From the NCBI GenBank assembly GCA_032358255.1, contig JAULBX010012211.1, positions 1 to 64,000 on the forward strand: a stretch of 64,000 nt of DNA, written 5' to 3'. Shown piece by piece: positions 22,101-32,602 of the stretch. This DNA is from Heterotrichella gracilis (taxonomy: Eukaryota; Sar; Xanthophyceae; Tribonematales; Xanthonemataceae). The translations under genes and the position numbers were made by a program. The notes under the pieces are model-generated. The model did no database searches. It was not told where the DNA came from and saw only the letters and a list, made by a program, of their open reading frames with translations. The stretch's first letter is position 1, and every line of letters starts with the position of its first letter.

Positions 22101-25019
22101 TGTTTAATGCTGTTTAGTGTTAATCAAACCGTTAGGGTTTGACTTTGTCCCAGCAGCACTGAGGGAGGATGCGCCTACAATCCCAAACCCTAAACCCTAA
22201 ACAGCCTTGTATACGGCACGAGGATAAGGCAGCCAATTTGGATGACAGTAAACAGGATGGGATTGGTGTGATGAGGGATGGTGCCACGTGGCGTGGCATA
22301 TAGCAAGCTGCACAGTGCCATGCCGCTGAGATGCGGGCGCATGAGCGGTGTTGCGCAGGAATGCGGGGTTGCTGTGCGGAGGTTTCAGTTGTGGTTCTCC
22401 TCACGGGAAGGAGGGAGCCCATATCGGTGCCTCCAAGCATGCAGACCCTAACCAATGACGCAGAAACCCTATTCAAGGATGCAGACAACCATGCATGCTG
22501 AAACCGTACATATAAATCGAGCACATTGCATTACAGCCATTGCCGCTAGGGGTGCATGCTTTGACTCAGCGCATGCCTGTTTGGGGACCTCCAGGTGTGG
22601 AGGTACACATAGCTACAATATGCCAGTTCATATGCATGTGCACCCTGTGTTACGCTCAACAAAACCTTACAGAATAACAGAATAATGATGAAAGCCCGCC
22701 GCAGCAAAACCTTACCTCGACGTGCGTCAAGATGACCTCCCCTCCAATCCTCACAGCTATGCTCCCCTGCTTGGCATCCACCACCCGTGCCTGCACACCC
22801 CCCGCTGCATCCAGAACAGCCTCCCCGGGATCGACCACCTGATCATATTGGATCGAGCCGAACGTCTCATCCACCACGCACACCCGCAAGTGCGATGATG
22901 TCGATGGCGCCGATTCCTCCGCCGCCTGCTGCTGATCCCAGCCGATCACAGCACACAACCCGCCCCCAAGCGCCACCGCAGAAACACTGGGCTTGGCAGC
23001 AGCTGCCTCCACCACCACCACAGCTGACTTCCCCTTACCCTTGGCCGGGGTTTTCTTCCCCTTGCCCTTTGCAGGGGTGGGCGCGGGCAGGGGCTCACTC
23101 GACTGCCAGCTGAACCCCGCCAGGTGGCGCGATACGATCGGCCGCAAGGGCATGGGCTCGACCGTGCCGTCCTCCCCTGCAGGGGGTGCAAACCCCGCTG
23201 CCGTGTGCAGGGCATAGCTGTGGAAGGTGCCGTCTGACCACACCACGCTGAGCGTGCTTTGCTTTGATAGGGCCAGGGCTGCGAGGGAGGGTGTGGGGCT
23301 GGGCGGCTGCAGGATGACTGTCACCGTGTGGGTCACATCTGAGCCCTGCGGTAGGGTTCACGTCCTGGGGTTAGCGCCGGTACCATGCTTAACACCTCCA
23401 TCGGGTCAGGGAAACAATCGCGCTTCCGAATCCACAATGCACAAAGACCAAGATCACAGTTGCCAAATGAGCATTGATAGGATAGCAGCAAGTACCGAGC
23501 ACGAGTAGAGCGCTGCACTTATCCTTTATGTGGTAAGCACATGAACCCTAAACCCTGACAGAGTACGCTTGTATACCCTAAACCCTTGATAGGGTAGCAG
23601 CACGCACCGAGCATGAGTAGAGCGCCGCGGTGACCTCGCCGCCCTGCGTGCTGCACACCGCCACCACCTGGCACCCAGCCTGTGCGGCGCCGAGCAGCTG
23701 CTGGCCCGCCACTGGCCTTGAGGATGTGACTCCATTGTCTGACGCCAGGTGCACCTCCCCTCCTGCCGTCACCACCGCCGCCCCTTCCACAGTGGATTCC
23801 TTCAGCAGGGCAGCACCCTCCCCTGTTGTGCGGCACAAGGGGGTCGATAAGCATTGACAACAGTTAATTGACAAGGCAGGCATACATATCGACGTTCCTT
23901 CCACCAGTGTCGGTGATCGACTGCAGCCACTTGGGCAATGCTGACTTGATAGAGTCCGGGGATGGAGACTGAGCCCCTCCGTCACACACGCGGCACTGGT
24001 CCCTCTGCCTAAACCCCATCCCCTGCACCCTACACCCTGCACAAGTGTGACCCTCACCTGACTCCCCCGCAAGCTGCGCTTCGCTGCTCCCCCTGGCCTG
24101 CACGCCCCCGCACCCCACAAACAGGTGCGCCACCTGACCAGGCACCACCAGACCAGTGTCAAATCGGGGCGCCAGCCGCAGGCCGCTGCCCTCTTGCCAT
24201 GCCACCAGGCGCGTTTCCCCCGGGTGGGTGCTGGAGGTGGCTGCGGCTACGTACTGCGAGGTGGATGGGTCCCATAGGGCGCCGGTGGCGAAGTGCCAGC
24301 TGCTGCCGCGCAGGCCGTAGAGGGAGGTTGCGTCCTGGTGGAAGAAAGGGTTTGGAAGGGTTTGGATGGGTTGCGTATGTATAGGTTACTGGGTTTGTTT
24401 TGGGTGGGGGGTGATGGGTGGGGAGTAGGACAGGGGGGGATAGCATGTAGAAGCTGGGTGGGTTGGGTATGTGGAGTTTGAGTGGGTAGGTATTGCCAAC
24501 GCAGTGCATGGGGAGTGCGTGTGGGTAGAAGTTGTGTGTGGGCAGTGTGGTATGGTGTGGTGAGGTTCTCCTTGGGAGTACTTGACCCTAAGGTCCGAAG
24601 GGTAGACGGGCGGCGAAACATTTCTACCCAAGGCTTCCAGTACACACTCAGGGTTGTGTGTTGGAGGGGTGCGACATGTGTGACTGAGCACTTGGGCAAC
24701 GGCGACTGCAGGACTAGTACCACAGCGACTGCAGACAAGTAAAGCCCCTGACGTGATTGTATCCTTGGGCACCAGTACTGGTGCCTGATAGTGGTGCGAC
24801 GGGCAAAACTGCCTTAAGGCAGGGCGGCCCTCCATATGCATGCATAGTACGAGGCACAACAACCCCAGGCGATGCAACAGGGCCGCAGCTCACCTTTGCA
24901 CTGGTGTCGTATACTTGCACATCGGCGTCGGTTGTGAGTATGATCTCCGTGTCGCGAGCGCCGGGGGCGAAATCTACAGCGTTGGCCGCCTGGCGGCACA
25001 GGCAGGTTGCCGCAGCCAT
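19179..25019 (-). CDS. NOL11-like nucleolar protein (candidate)
   Basis: A large multi-exon protein whose N-terminal half reads like a beta-propeller and whose C-terminal half is alpha-helical. The start at 25019 gives MAAATCLCRQAANAVDFAPG. Further exons lie at about 24334-24058 (LYGLRGSSWHFATGALWD), 23830-23610, 23345-22715 (LSVVWSDGTFHSYALHT, then a basic AKGKGKKTPAKGKGK tract suited to nuclear targeting), 21920-21720 (GRKRAREE), 21370-21170, 20785-20550 (RKYWEPLRLLLTQQ), 20300-20110, 19880-19630 (QVVEWVGAIVDAHMTVLM) and 19348-19179, ending AGVYSIEVLDLRV. The WVxxxxDAHxTVL block followed by a GxYSIEVLxL end matches what I recall of the C-terminus of metazoan NOL11, a t-UTP/SSU processome subunit needed for rDNA transcription and pre-18S processing. 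That match is from memory, so the name is provisional; a WD-type protein with a helical tail is certain. Confidence 0.6.
19819..19979. repeat. Echo of a NOL11-like exon start
   Basis: About 46 bp at 19819-19864, inside the exon encoding LSAALQRLRQPTLLRLLHYF, recur with some ten differences at 19933-19979, 114 bp away in the upstream (transcript order) intron. A GTTAGGGTTTATTGATAGGG stretch with a telomere-like unit lies between. Confidence 0.75.
20764..20886. repeat. Acceptor-side echoes of the NOL11-like RKYWEPL exon
   Basis: GGCTCCCAGTACTTGCGCTC at 20765-20784 is repeated at 20849-20868, and a shortened third copy (GGCTCCCAATACTTG) abuts it at 20872-20886. The first belongs to the exon start; the others lie upstream in the intron in transcript order. 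Confidence 0.85.
23474..23626. repeat. Splice-donor echo, NOL11-like gene
   Basis: The exon end and donor at 23586-23626 recur at 23474-23514, 112 bp away, sharing CCGAGCA and GAGTAGAGCGC in order. The intervening DNA includes AACCCTAAACCCT, a telomere-type motif. Confidence 0.85.
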
Positions 25020-26161
25020 GCGGCACTGGCTCCCTCAACCGCGAGGCTGACCTCCCACCAACCAGCCGATGGCACAAGTCAGCCCAAAAGCCTCTGACGG
25101 TGGCAGCTAAGGGGCGCTCTCGCCGCCTCAGGGCTCAATGGTGCCAGAAATTATCGGCAGCCGAATGTTGAGGTTAGGCCTATGCCTTGCTTCACTAAGT
25201 TACGCGCGTTGCTCACGTTCGAGCAGTATTCAGAAGACACAAACTAACTGTCATGGCAACCCGGAGCCCTTCTGCAACTATTGCAGTACGAATAGCTCAT
25301 AGCCTACAAAATACTGCTATTGTCACTGCCCACTCCAGTGCACTACTGTGGTTATGCAGGCAGTCAATATTGGGAACTCGTCCACCAGTATGTTTGGCTC
25401 GCTGAAACGCAGTGTATAAAGCCCTCCACCATCGCGTCGTCGTACGTTATCCATCATGCGTGGCGCAAGAGTATACACAAGCAAGTTGTATGATCTCTCC
25501 CTTTGCATGCATGCACAAATCATGCATGTCTGAGGGTGGGGTACCAGCGCGTGATCCCCTCCTTACCCACGATCCCTGGAGCTTTGTTATCTTTGTCGGG
25601 TTGTACTTTCCTATTTCAGGCATGCCACTGAGCAGGACAGACCCGTTGCCTGCGCACCACCTGTGTACTGCACAGCGCCACGCACTCCTGAAAGGTCACT
25701 GAGCCGACACCGAGCCTATACTGAGCCTACACTGAGCCCGCACTGAGCCGTATTGTGCTTTTCACGCGCTTGTATCTCACCTATGGCACGGGCAGGGCTG
25801 AGCCGGTGCCCGATCACCCACCTGCACAGTGTCCTCTGGCAATGCGTAGCAGCACTCGCCTTGCTATGGCACACACCCCACCATACGGTGCGTGGCGACG
25901 CCCATACTCTTCGCTCCCCTTGTGTCAGCACCTATGTTACCCGCCTGCCATTCTGCTACCCTGCTGAAGTACCATCAATCCCTGCCGTACCACTTGTATC
26001 ATACGGACACACACTGGGGGCAGTGCCAGCGTGCCAACCACTCCACACCCTGCTTCCAACCACCCCACACCCTGCTTCCTCTCTTGCGGCCCCACACGGC
26101 CATAAAGACAACACTGCCGTGCTCCCACACTAACCACAGTGCAGTTTTCAACCTTGTTCAC
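25020..26161. promoter_or_regulatory. Upstream region between divergent NOL11-like (-) and SGNH hydrolase (+) genes
   Basis: About 1.1 kb. A short minisatellite at 25697-25750 holds five copies of an 11-bp unit close to CACTGAGCCTA. ACCACCCCACACCCTGCTTCC-like segments are repeated at about 26037-26077. No recognisable coding exon is seen, although an unrecognised 5' exon of the hydrolase could sit here. Confidence 0.5.
25697..25750. repeat. Minisatellite of an 11-bp unit
   Basis: Five imperfect head-to-tail copies of CACTGAGCCTA in the upstream region of the SGNH hydrolase gene. Confidence 0.85.
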
Positions 26162-28549
26162 ATGGCCGTGCAGGTGTCTGCTTCCTCCCTGGTGGACCAC
26201 AGCGCCCTGTCATCGCGTGTGCTGTTTGTGGGAAACAGCCTGACATACACCAGCGGGGGGGTGCCCAACACCTTCAAAGCAGCGCTCGAAGCTTGCTTGG
26301 GCATACAGGCAAGGAATGCAGTCAGGAATAACACCATGGGACGTGGCATTAGAACTTGCTCTGCGCCGGTTGTGCACAGCCGACAGCTGTTCTGGCTATG
26401 TTGGTGAATTGATGGTACGTGACTAGCCAACTAGCTACATAGCTGATCATACTCAAAGTTGCAATTGTATCCCTATTGGTACAGATTGAGGCGGCCTCAG
26501 CAAACCGCTAATGCTGGCCGGACAGCCGGAACACCCTTATCTTCTTCCAAACTAACTTAAAAACACATCCAAATGTAGTAAAGCAACTTGGATCTGAACA
26601 ACCCTTGACGCAGGTTGAGGTGGCCATGTATGCCAAGCCCTCCTACACATGGGTGCAGCACGTGAAAGATGCATCCAACCCCGCCACCGAGCTCAACACC
26701 CTGCTGGGCAACGGTTCCAAGAACTCCTGGGACTACGTCGTGTTCCAAGAGCAGAGCCAAATCCCGGTGTGTGCCCAGGGCTGTAGTGCGTAGCCGTAGT
26801 CAAGGATCTTGAACTGGGAATCCCAGCGGGAGGCAGTAGAACGCTCCTTGGCCATGTATATTATATATATTACAAGCGTACCGGCAACAAAGCCAGATCA
26901 GCAATCAGCCTTGCACAAGCATGCGCCACCCGTCCCTATCCTGGCATCGCTTGTACCATTTTGTGATGTTTCTGGCCTGCAAGTCCTTAGTAACGACAGC
27001 AGCCCATGTGGCCCTGGGTGCTCCCCTAGACCGCTTCCCAACCAGCCATGCTCTTTTCTTTCAAATGCACTGCATGATTGGTGTGGCGCCGCATATTTAT
27101 GGTCCTACACCATGGCTCATTGCTGTATGTAAGGGCTGTCAAACGGTAGCTTTCATAGGTTTTGGCAAGAAGGGAATGCGTGGCAGGGAAGCGTCCAGGC
27201 ACTGGGGAAGGTCTGGTTTTTAATACGCATCTCCCGCATCACCACGCATATGGTAAAACAGGCCATGGCAAATCATGGACACACCACATGCGTCATATGC
27301 ATGCACTCAGAGGTGAGCACCCTCCCCAAATGAGACCCTAAACCCTAAACCCCAAACCCTTATCCTTGAGGTGGCATGCAGGGGCTTGAAGAGAAGGAGC
27401 AGGCATGGCAGGACAGCATCCAGGCTCTAGGCGAGCTGGTGCAGCTTGCACAACGGCGCAAGGCGGTGTCCATCCTGTTTGCGCACTGGGCCTTCATCCA
27501 GGGGGACCCCGCCAGTCCCCAGTTCCCCAACTTCCCCACCATGCAGATGCTCATCCTGGCGGGGTACCACCGCTATGCCGAGCTGCTGAATGGCGACAAG
27601 GAGAACAGGGACATAAAGCTGTTTGTGGCGCCCGTAGGTAGGGATGGACTTGGCTTTTTCATGCCATATTACTGTACATGCATGTGCCATGTTACTGTTC
27701 ATACATGGATGGGCCATGTTACTTTACATGCATGCGTACGCTGTACTTGTGCTTTTACACAGCGGGAGTTAGCAAGACAGTGAGCATGCCTCATGTGTGC
27801 ATTGATTGCATCCGCTCATGCGCACTCATACCTTTACCCCGCAGGGCTGGCCTGGCTCCACTTTCTTGGGAGCTGCTCACTGTCTATAAACCATGAAAAC
27901 AGGTGTAAATGTATTCATTTATTGGGTAAATACCGATCATATGCATCCGCACCCCTTGACCCGCAGGCCTGGCCTGGCTCCACTTTCTTGCAGCTGTCTC
28001 ACTGTACATAAAACCGTGTGGATTGTATTTATTCGTATTTTTGATATGTAAATACTGCTCATATGCATCCGCACCCCTTGACCCGCAGGCCTGGCCTGGC
28101 TCCACGTGTACGAGGAGGGAAACTCTACCACCGGCCAGCCACCCGACATGGGCAGCACCCTTAAGGAGGAGATTTTCAAATCCCTGTACATCGATGACCG
28201 CCATCCCAGCCCCATCGGGACGCACCTCGCGGCCCTCGTCCTCGCCGAGTTTGTTTCAGGGTATACCACCTTGGGCCTGCATGCCAATCACACCGCGCAG
28301 GGGGTACCAGAGGATGTGGCGCGGTATCTGGAGCGGGTGGCGCACTGCGTGGCTAGACAGCGCAGGAATGAGCACTACCTTGGGTCCGTTGCGTGGGGCA
28401 ACTCGATGAGGCACCGCACGGGGCTGCACACGCTGCACGGGGGGGCGCACGCGCACTGCCACTGGACCAGGCCCAAGCTGAATGGGGACTCGCACGACGA
28501 GCTGCAGTGCATGAAGCACGGGGCGAAGGCGCTCACGACGGGGGGGTGA
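26162..28549 (+). CDS. SGNH-hydrolase-like esterase
   Basis: Four exons join in frame: 26162-26308, 26614-26766, 27382-27637 and 28089-28549, giving 338 residues if ATG 26162 is the start. Exon 1 has VLFVGNSLTYTSGGVP, the block-I GxS nucleophile motif. Exon 2 has SWDYVVFQEQSQIP, where many GDSL enzymes have the block-III GxND; the QEQS form recalls bacterial DUF4886-type members. Exon 3 carries VSILFAHWAFIQGD. Exon 4 has YIDDRHPSPIGTHLAALVLAE, the block-V Asp-x-x-His completing a Ser-His(-Asp) triad. Intron 1 would use a GC-AG boundary (CAG|GCAAGG), which is rare but accepted. No signal peptide is visible from this start; one could lie in an unseen 5' exon. The substrate (acyl ester or acetylated sugar) cannot be told. 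The exon-4 acceptor is present three times (annotated). Confidence 0.82.
27839..28110. repeat. Three-copy splice-acceptor echo, SGNH hydrolase exon 4
   Basis: The acceptor and exon start CCGCAGGCCTGGCCTGGCTC at about 28083 are preceded by copies at 27961 and 27839, exactly 122 bp apart each time. The middle copy also shares the long upstream segment (TATGCATCCGCACCCCTTGA) and the AT-rich stretch before it. All three keep GCAG|G acceptors and read GLAWLH in one frame; only the last continues as exon. Confidence 0.93.
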
Positions 28550-30161
28550 GGTGTGGGGGGGCCTAAACCCTAAACCCGGGGTTCAGGGTGTAGGGTCGAG
28601 GGTTTTAGCCCGTGGGTGCAGGGCACTCAGGTGACTACAAGCAATTCGAAGACCCAACCTTACACAGTATATTTATTTCTCTCCCAAGGTATTTCTCCCA
28701 AGGTTTTGAGAAATCACCAGCAACACAAGCACACAGATCATTTTTGCTCGCTCTCTTTTTCATGTATTTCAAGTCCCAGTGTGGAAGTTTTGCGCCCCTT
28801 GGGGTTTCTGCGGTTATTATCAGCCCATGGCTGTGCTGAGTGCATAAGCCCTGGGCATGTGATGTGATCTGTGTTTTCAACCCAAAGAGTCAAACCATTC
28901 AACTTCAAGGCTGAACCAGCTTGATTGCCAGCAGGGTGTGCTCTAGCTTATTACCGCAATTTAAGACAGGGTAGCCCGCATGCCAAGCCACTGACAAGCC
29001 ACTGGCCAGCTACTGCCCCCTACTTAGTCACTACATGTCCTACCCTCCAATTGTTTTTGGATAAGGCGAGGTAGGAGCCGTACGTGTAAACATTTCATTT
29101 TCGATTGGTAATGTGCGAATTCATTTTTTGTAAATCACGGTTTTTTGGTGCTTGGCGAGGTGGAACACGCCCTGGTGGGGTGTGGGCGTTAATTTCCTCT
29201 CACTTCTCTTTCTTCTCTATTCCCCCTTGCAGTACCTGGCCCCGTGTCATTGATGTGCTGTAACCCCCCCCCAGGGATTAGCCGCCAAAAAACCAAACGG
29301 GTCTACATAAAAAGATTCCCTGCACGGATTTGCCTGCAAAGATTCCTCTTTCGAACATAAGCCTGCAGCTTGCAACTCCTTGCCCACTCCTCCCATGCTG
29401 CATTGGACAGCCATCGCCTGCACAATCGCAACCGTAGCCCTGCAACCTTGCCACCCACATTGCAATCGCTTGCTGCTCTGCTGATGCTGCTGTGAGGTGG
29501 ACGAGGAACCTGTGTTGAAACTGGAAGCCGCCTGTTTCATCCCGCGGCGAAGTGCAACCCTGCAACATCACCGACACCAAACAGCCTGCACACGGAGCTG
29601 TGCTTTGACGGACCCACGTTGCGATTGGGTTGCGACCGTAGGTGAGCAGAAGTGTCAACGGTTGAATTGGTGCATCCAATGCCCAACAGTGTTGCCAACA
29701 ACGGGTGGCGGTTCGAAAAACTGCAAAGTGGCCGTGTTTTGTGCAGCGAGCAAACGAAACGCGGGCACAGGCGATATGGGGTACCTTGTTTCACGGGTTC
29801 AAATCCCTGGGCTCACCTGCTAGCGTGTTCTTTGTTTTGGCATCACCCTTGCATTGGGCAGTCAGACAGGCGACCCAGTGCCAATGGGCATCGGCACCCA
29901 GCTCGCTCTTAGTGGTTCCGGAGTGGCAAAAACATCAACAGACGAGCCTGTGCCTGAGCCCCGCTATTGGATTCCACTACACCACGTTCAGGTCACAGCG
30001 TTGAATAAAAGGAAGCGTCCTTGTCGGCATCGGCACGTGCGGCATCGGCGTCGGACATGCAGACGAGCTGTCGAGCACTGCAACTTTCTGGGCCACCCCC
30101 CCCATGCCACTGACAGGTGCATCCCCTACCTGCAGGTTCCACCTCGCACGTGAATGCAAGC
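28550..30161. other. Intergenic region between SGNH hydrolase and SPX-RING ligase
   Basis: Begins with CCTAAACCCTAAACCC next to a GGGTTTTAG-type reverse motif (28561-28606). TGTAA polyadenylation-type elements occur at 29085-29089 and near 29117. The right part is upstream DNA of the SPX-RING gene and ends with a pyrimidine-rich stretch before CTGCAGG (30131), which could be the acceptor of a 5' UTR intron. No gene recognised. Confidence 0.5.
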
Positions 30162-32602
30162 ATGAAGTTCGCCAAGCAGCTCGCGGAGGTCCAAGACCGG
30201 CTCCCAGTTTACTTCCAGGACAACTGCCTGGACTACAAGGCCCTGAAACGGGAGGTGAAGAGCGCTGCTTCCTGCCAGGTGCAAGGGGGAGATGGGGATG
30301 CCCACTTCTTCAACTTTCTGGAGCAGCAACTCGAGGTCATCGACAGGTACCCCACACACACCCATTGCCAACTATCCACTCTTGATGTTTCCCAAAATTT
30401 AAACTTGGGAACTTGGTTTGGTGTGTGTCCTAGTGGTTTTCTTTACCAGTGTAGTGGTTGAAACGGCACCACCTGGTCCCCTCTTCTGTTGGGCAACCAA
30501 ATAGCAACTGGTCCTGGGCATTTTTCTAAATGCTCTGCAATTTTTGGAAATGCACGTGAAAAACACTGACTGGCTGTGTTCCTTGTCTTGTCCCAGGTTC
30601 TTCTTCAAGGAGGTGGAGCAGGTGCTGTCTCCCCAGTCCAATGCTCTCAAGCTCAGCGCCAAGCTGCTGTGGAGGAAAGGAAAGGTTCGGTCAAGACAGT
30701 CCCTAGATGTGCACAGTCCCTAGCTGTGCGTGCCTTCATGTGCTGGACCTGATTGCCAACTTGAAATGACCTTGCAACTGTGTTTTTGACCAGGATTTAG
30801 GTTTCTCAGTTCAGGGTTTTTCACACGGCTTGAACGCTTTTCGCAGGCCGCTTGTCAGGCAACCGAGAACCTTTCCCAGCGGGCACGGCAGCTGAAGGAC
30901 TTTGCCTACATCAACACCATCGGCCTGCGCAAGATCCTGAAGAAGCACGACAAGCTGCTGAACAACAGGTGCGCTCTGGAATTACGCAAGGCCTACACAC
31001 TACGTGCAACTGTACTTGTTGAACAAGTACAGTTGCACCCAAACATTATGGTGCCGGTTAACCAAATTGAAGTGTGCTTCCAAGCACCTGATGCAGGGTG
31101 GTGCCTATTTATATCCAACCCCACAAAACTACACTCCCACTAACTCAATTTTTTTGAACCCTGCAGGCAAGGCAGCGAGTTCCTCCAAGGCTGCTGGGAC
31201 GGCCAGGGGAGGGTGGGGATCTTCCTCCACTCCCCCTTGCTGGTGGAACTCGAGGCCCTGGAGAGGCTCACCACCACCTGCACCTCCTGCCCCACAGCCA
31301 CACCCGCAGCCGCACCCACAGCCACAGCCACCCCCTCCTCCATGGTGGCGCGCTCCGACCCCACCCCCCTGTCCCCCCTGGCGGCTGCCGCGCAGCTGAG
31401 CGAGCAGCGGGCAGTGGAGGAGCACCTGGACAGGCAGTCCCCGCAGAGCGCCATGGGCTTTGACGACGAGGACGACCTGCGCTGCCCAATCTGCCTGGTA
31501 GGGTTTGGTTAGGGTTTCAGGACGAAGAGGGTCTGTGCTGCCCATCTGCCATGTAGGGTTTAGGGTTATAGGACTTGGAAAGCCCGCGCTGCCCAAGCTG
31601 CCTGGTAAATGTTGTTTAGGGTTTTAGGGCGAGGAGGGCTTGCGCTGTACGATCTGCCTGGTAGTGAGTAGGATTTAGGGTTAGAGGGCTGATGGACCTG
31701 CGCTGCGCTGCGCTGCCTGGTAGGGCGCTGCGGTTGCATACCTTGCAGTGTCCTGTTGATGTGATGTGGCACCAGGACCAACCAAACGTGGTCTGGTCAA
31801 CCCCTTGGCACAGTATCTGGTCCCTTGAGCAGAATTCTAACTTACTTTTCGATGCTCGGCGGGTACGCCATCTCCCTACACCCCACTGCCCCCCAGCCTG
31901 ACCCCCGTTTTCCCCTTGCGCAGGACGTGATGTTCAAGCCCGTGGGGCTGGGCTGCGGCCACCAGTTCTGCAAGGATTGCGTGGTGCAGGCAATGGGTTT
32001 CCACTTCCAGCCGTCGCTCAAGGTGGTGCGGCGGGCAGGCCAGGCCCACTCCTGCCCCCAGTGCCGCAAGGCGGGGGTGCTGGAGCGGGCGGTCAGGCTG
32101 CACAGGCTCGAGGACCTCATCCGCAAGAGGTGCGTGCAGGGCTAGAAGGGGCGCTTATGTGGTTGCTTAGGGTATGCTTTAGGGTGCAGGGATATGGGGC
32201 GGTGAGGCTGCACAGGCTTCAGGACCTTATCCGCAAGAGGTGCGTGGGCGGCTGGCGGGGACGGGAGGGGCGTGCTCGTGGTTGCTAATTTAGGATGTAG
32301 ACAAAACCTTAAGCCCTAAATTGTTTGGTTCTCAGCTTCGCTTGTAATTTTTGTAAGCTAAACCGTGAAATAGTGCTGCGTTTCTGAAGCCAATCCCCTC
32401 AATTGGTTTGATTTCTGACTGACCACCCCCCCTTTCCCGCTGCCCCAGGTACCCGGAGGAGTGGCAGGTGCGGGCCAGGGAGGACAGGGGCCGGCGCCTG
32501 CTGCACTTGGTGTACGGGTCCAAGGTGCCGGAGTCTCCCACCTGCTTCCTCACCATCGTGCGGGAGCTCTTCTCCATGCCGACAGTGTCCGACATGATGT
32601 GA
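30162..32602 (+). CDS. NLA: SPX-RING E3 ubiquitin ligase (NLA/BAH1 type)
   Basis: Six exons, all phase-checked: 30162-30346, 30597-30684, 30847-30968, 31167-31497, 31924-32129 and 32449-32602, making 361 residues (Arabidopsis NLA is of similar length). The N-terminus (MKFAKQLAEVQDRLPVYFQD, then YKALKREVK, and FAYINTIGLRKILKKHDK) is an SPX domain; its lysine-rich surface binds inositol pyrophosphates as a phosphate signal. The C-terminus is a C3HC4 RING: CPIC, then LGCGHQFCKDC, then CPQC. In plants this architecture ubiquitinates phosphate and nitrate transporters to tune uptake. An Ala/Thr/Pro-rich linker (about residues 180-215) separates the domains. Intron 4 splits the RING right after CPICL, and this donor is echoed four more times in the intron; the next donor is echoed once. 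The ligase assignment is firm; transporter targets are inference from plants. Confidence 0.93.
31004..31038. repeat. Perfect 17-bp inverted repeat (hairpin) in SPX-RING intron 3
   Basis: GTGCAACTGTACTTGTT (31004-31020), one unpaired G, then AACAAGTACAGTTGCAC (31022-31038). The arms match perfectly with a 1-nt spacer, so in RNA a few base pairs must open to form the loop. It lies 36 bp past the exon-3 donor. Confidence 0.95.
31470..31725. repeat. Five-fold splice-donor array inside the RING-domain intron
   Basis: The real donor (GT at 31498) follows CTGCGCTGCCCAATCTGCCTG. Diverged copies of this exon end, each with a GT, lie at 31553, 31605, 31661 and 31720, spaced 55, 52, 56 and 59 bp. Each unit contains a GACGAGGA-like start, GCGCTGCCC-like middle and CTGCCTGGTA end, and between units sits TTTAGGGTT or GGTTTAGG. 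This is the longest echo array seen in the window. Confidence 0.92.
32091..32246. repeat. Splice-donor echo, SPX-RING exon 5
   Basis: The exon-5 end and donor at 32091-32136 recur at 32201-32246, 110 bp apart, with only a handful of mismatches in 46 bp. Both end CCGCAAGAGGTGCGTG, so two identical donors stand in a row. The spacer holds GCTTAGGGTATGCTTTAGGG. Confidence 0.93.

Noticed and set aside
21640-22200. CCCTAAA runs as evidence of nearby telomere
   Set aside because: The runs are short, degenerate, in both orientations and spread over the whole window between housekeeping genes, so they are interstitial.
27839-28110. Evenly spaced repeats suggesting a CRISPR-like array
   Set aside because: The units include exon and acceptor sequence, spacers are also repeated, and the host is a eukaryotic nuclear genome.
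29785-29818. GGTTCAAATCC resembling a tRNA T-loop/B box
   Set aside because: The T-stem has mismatches (A-G and C-T) and no D-arm, anticodon arm or acceptor stem can be drawn around it.
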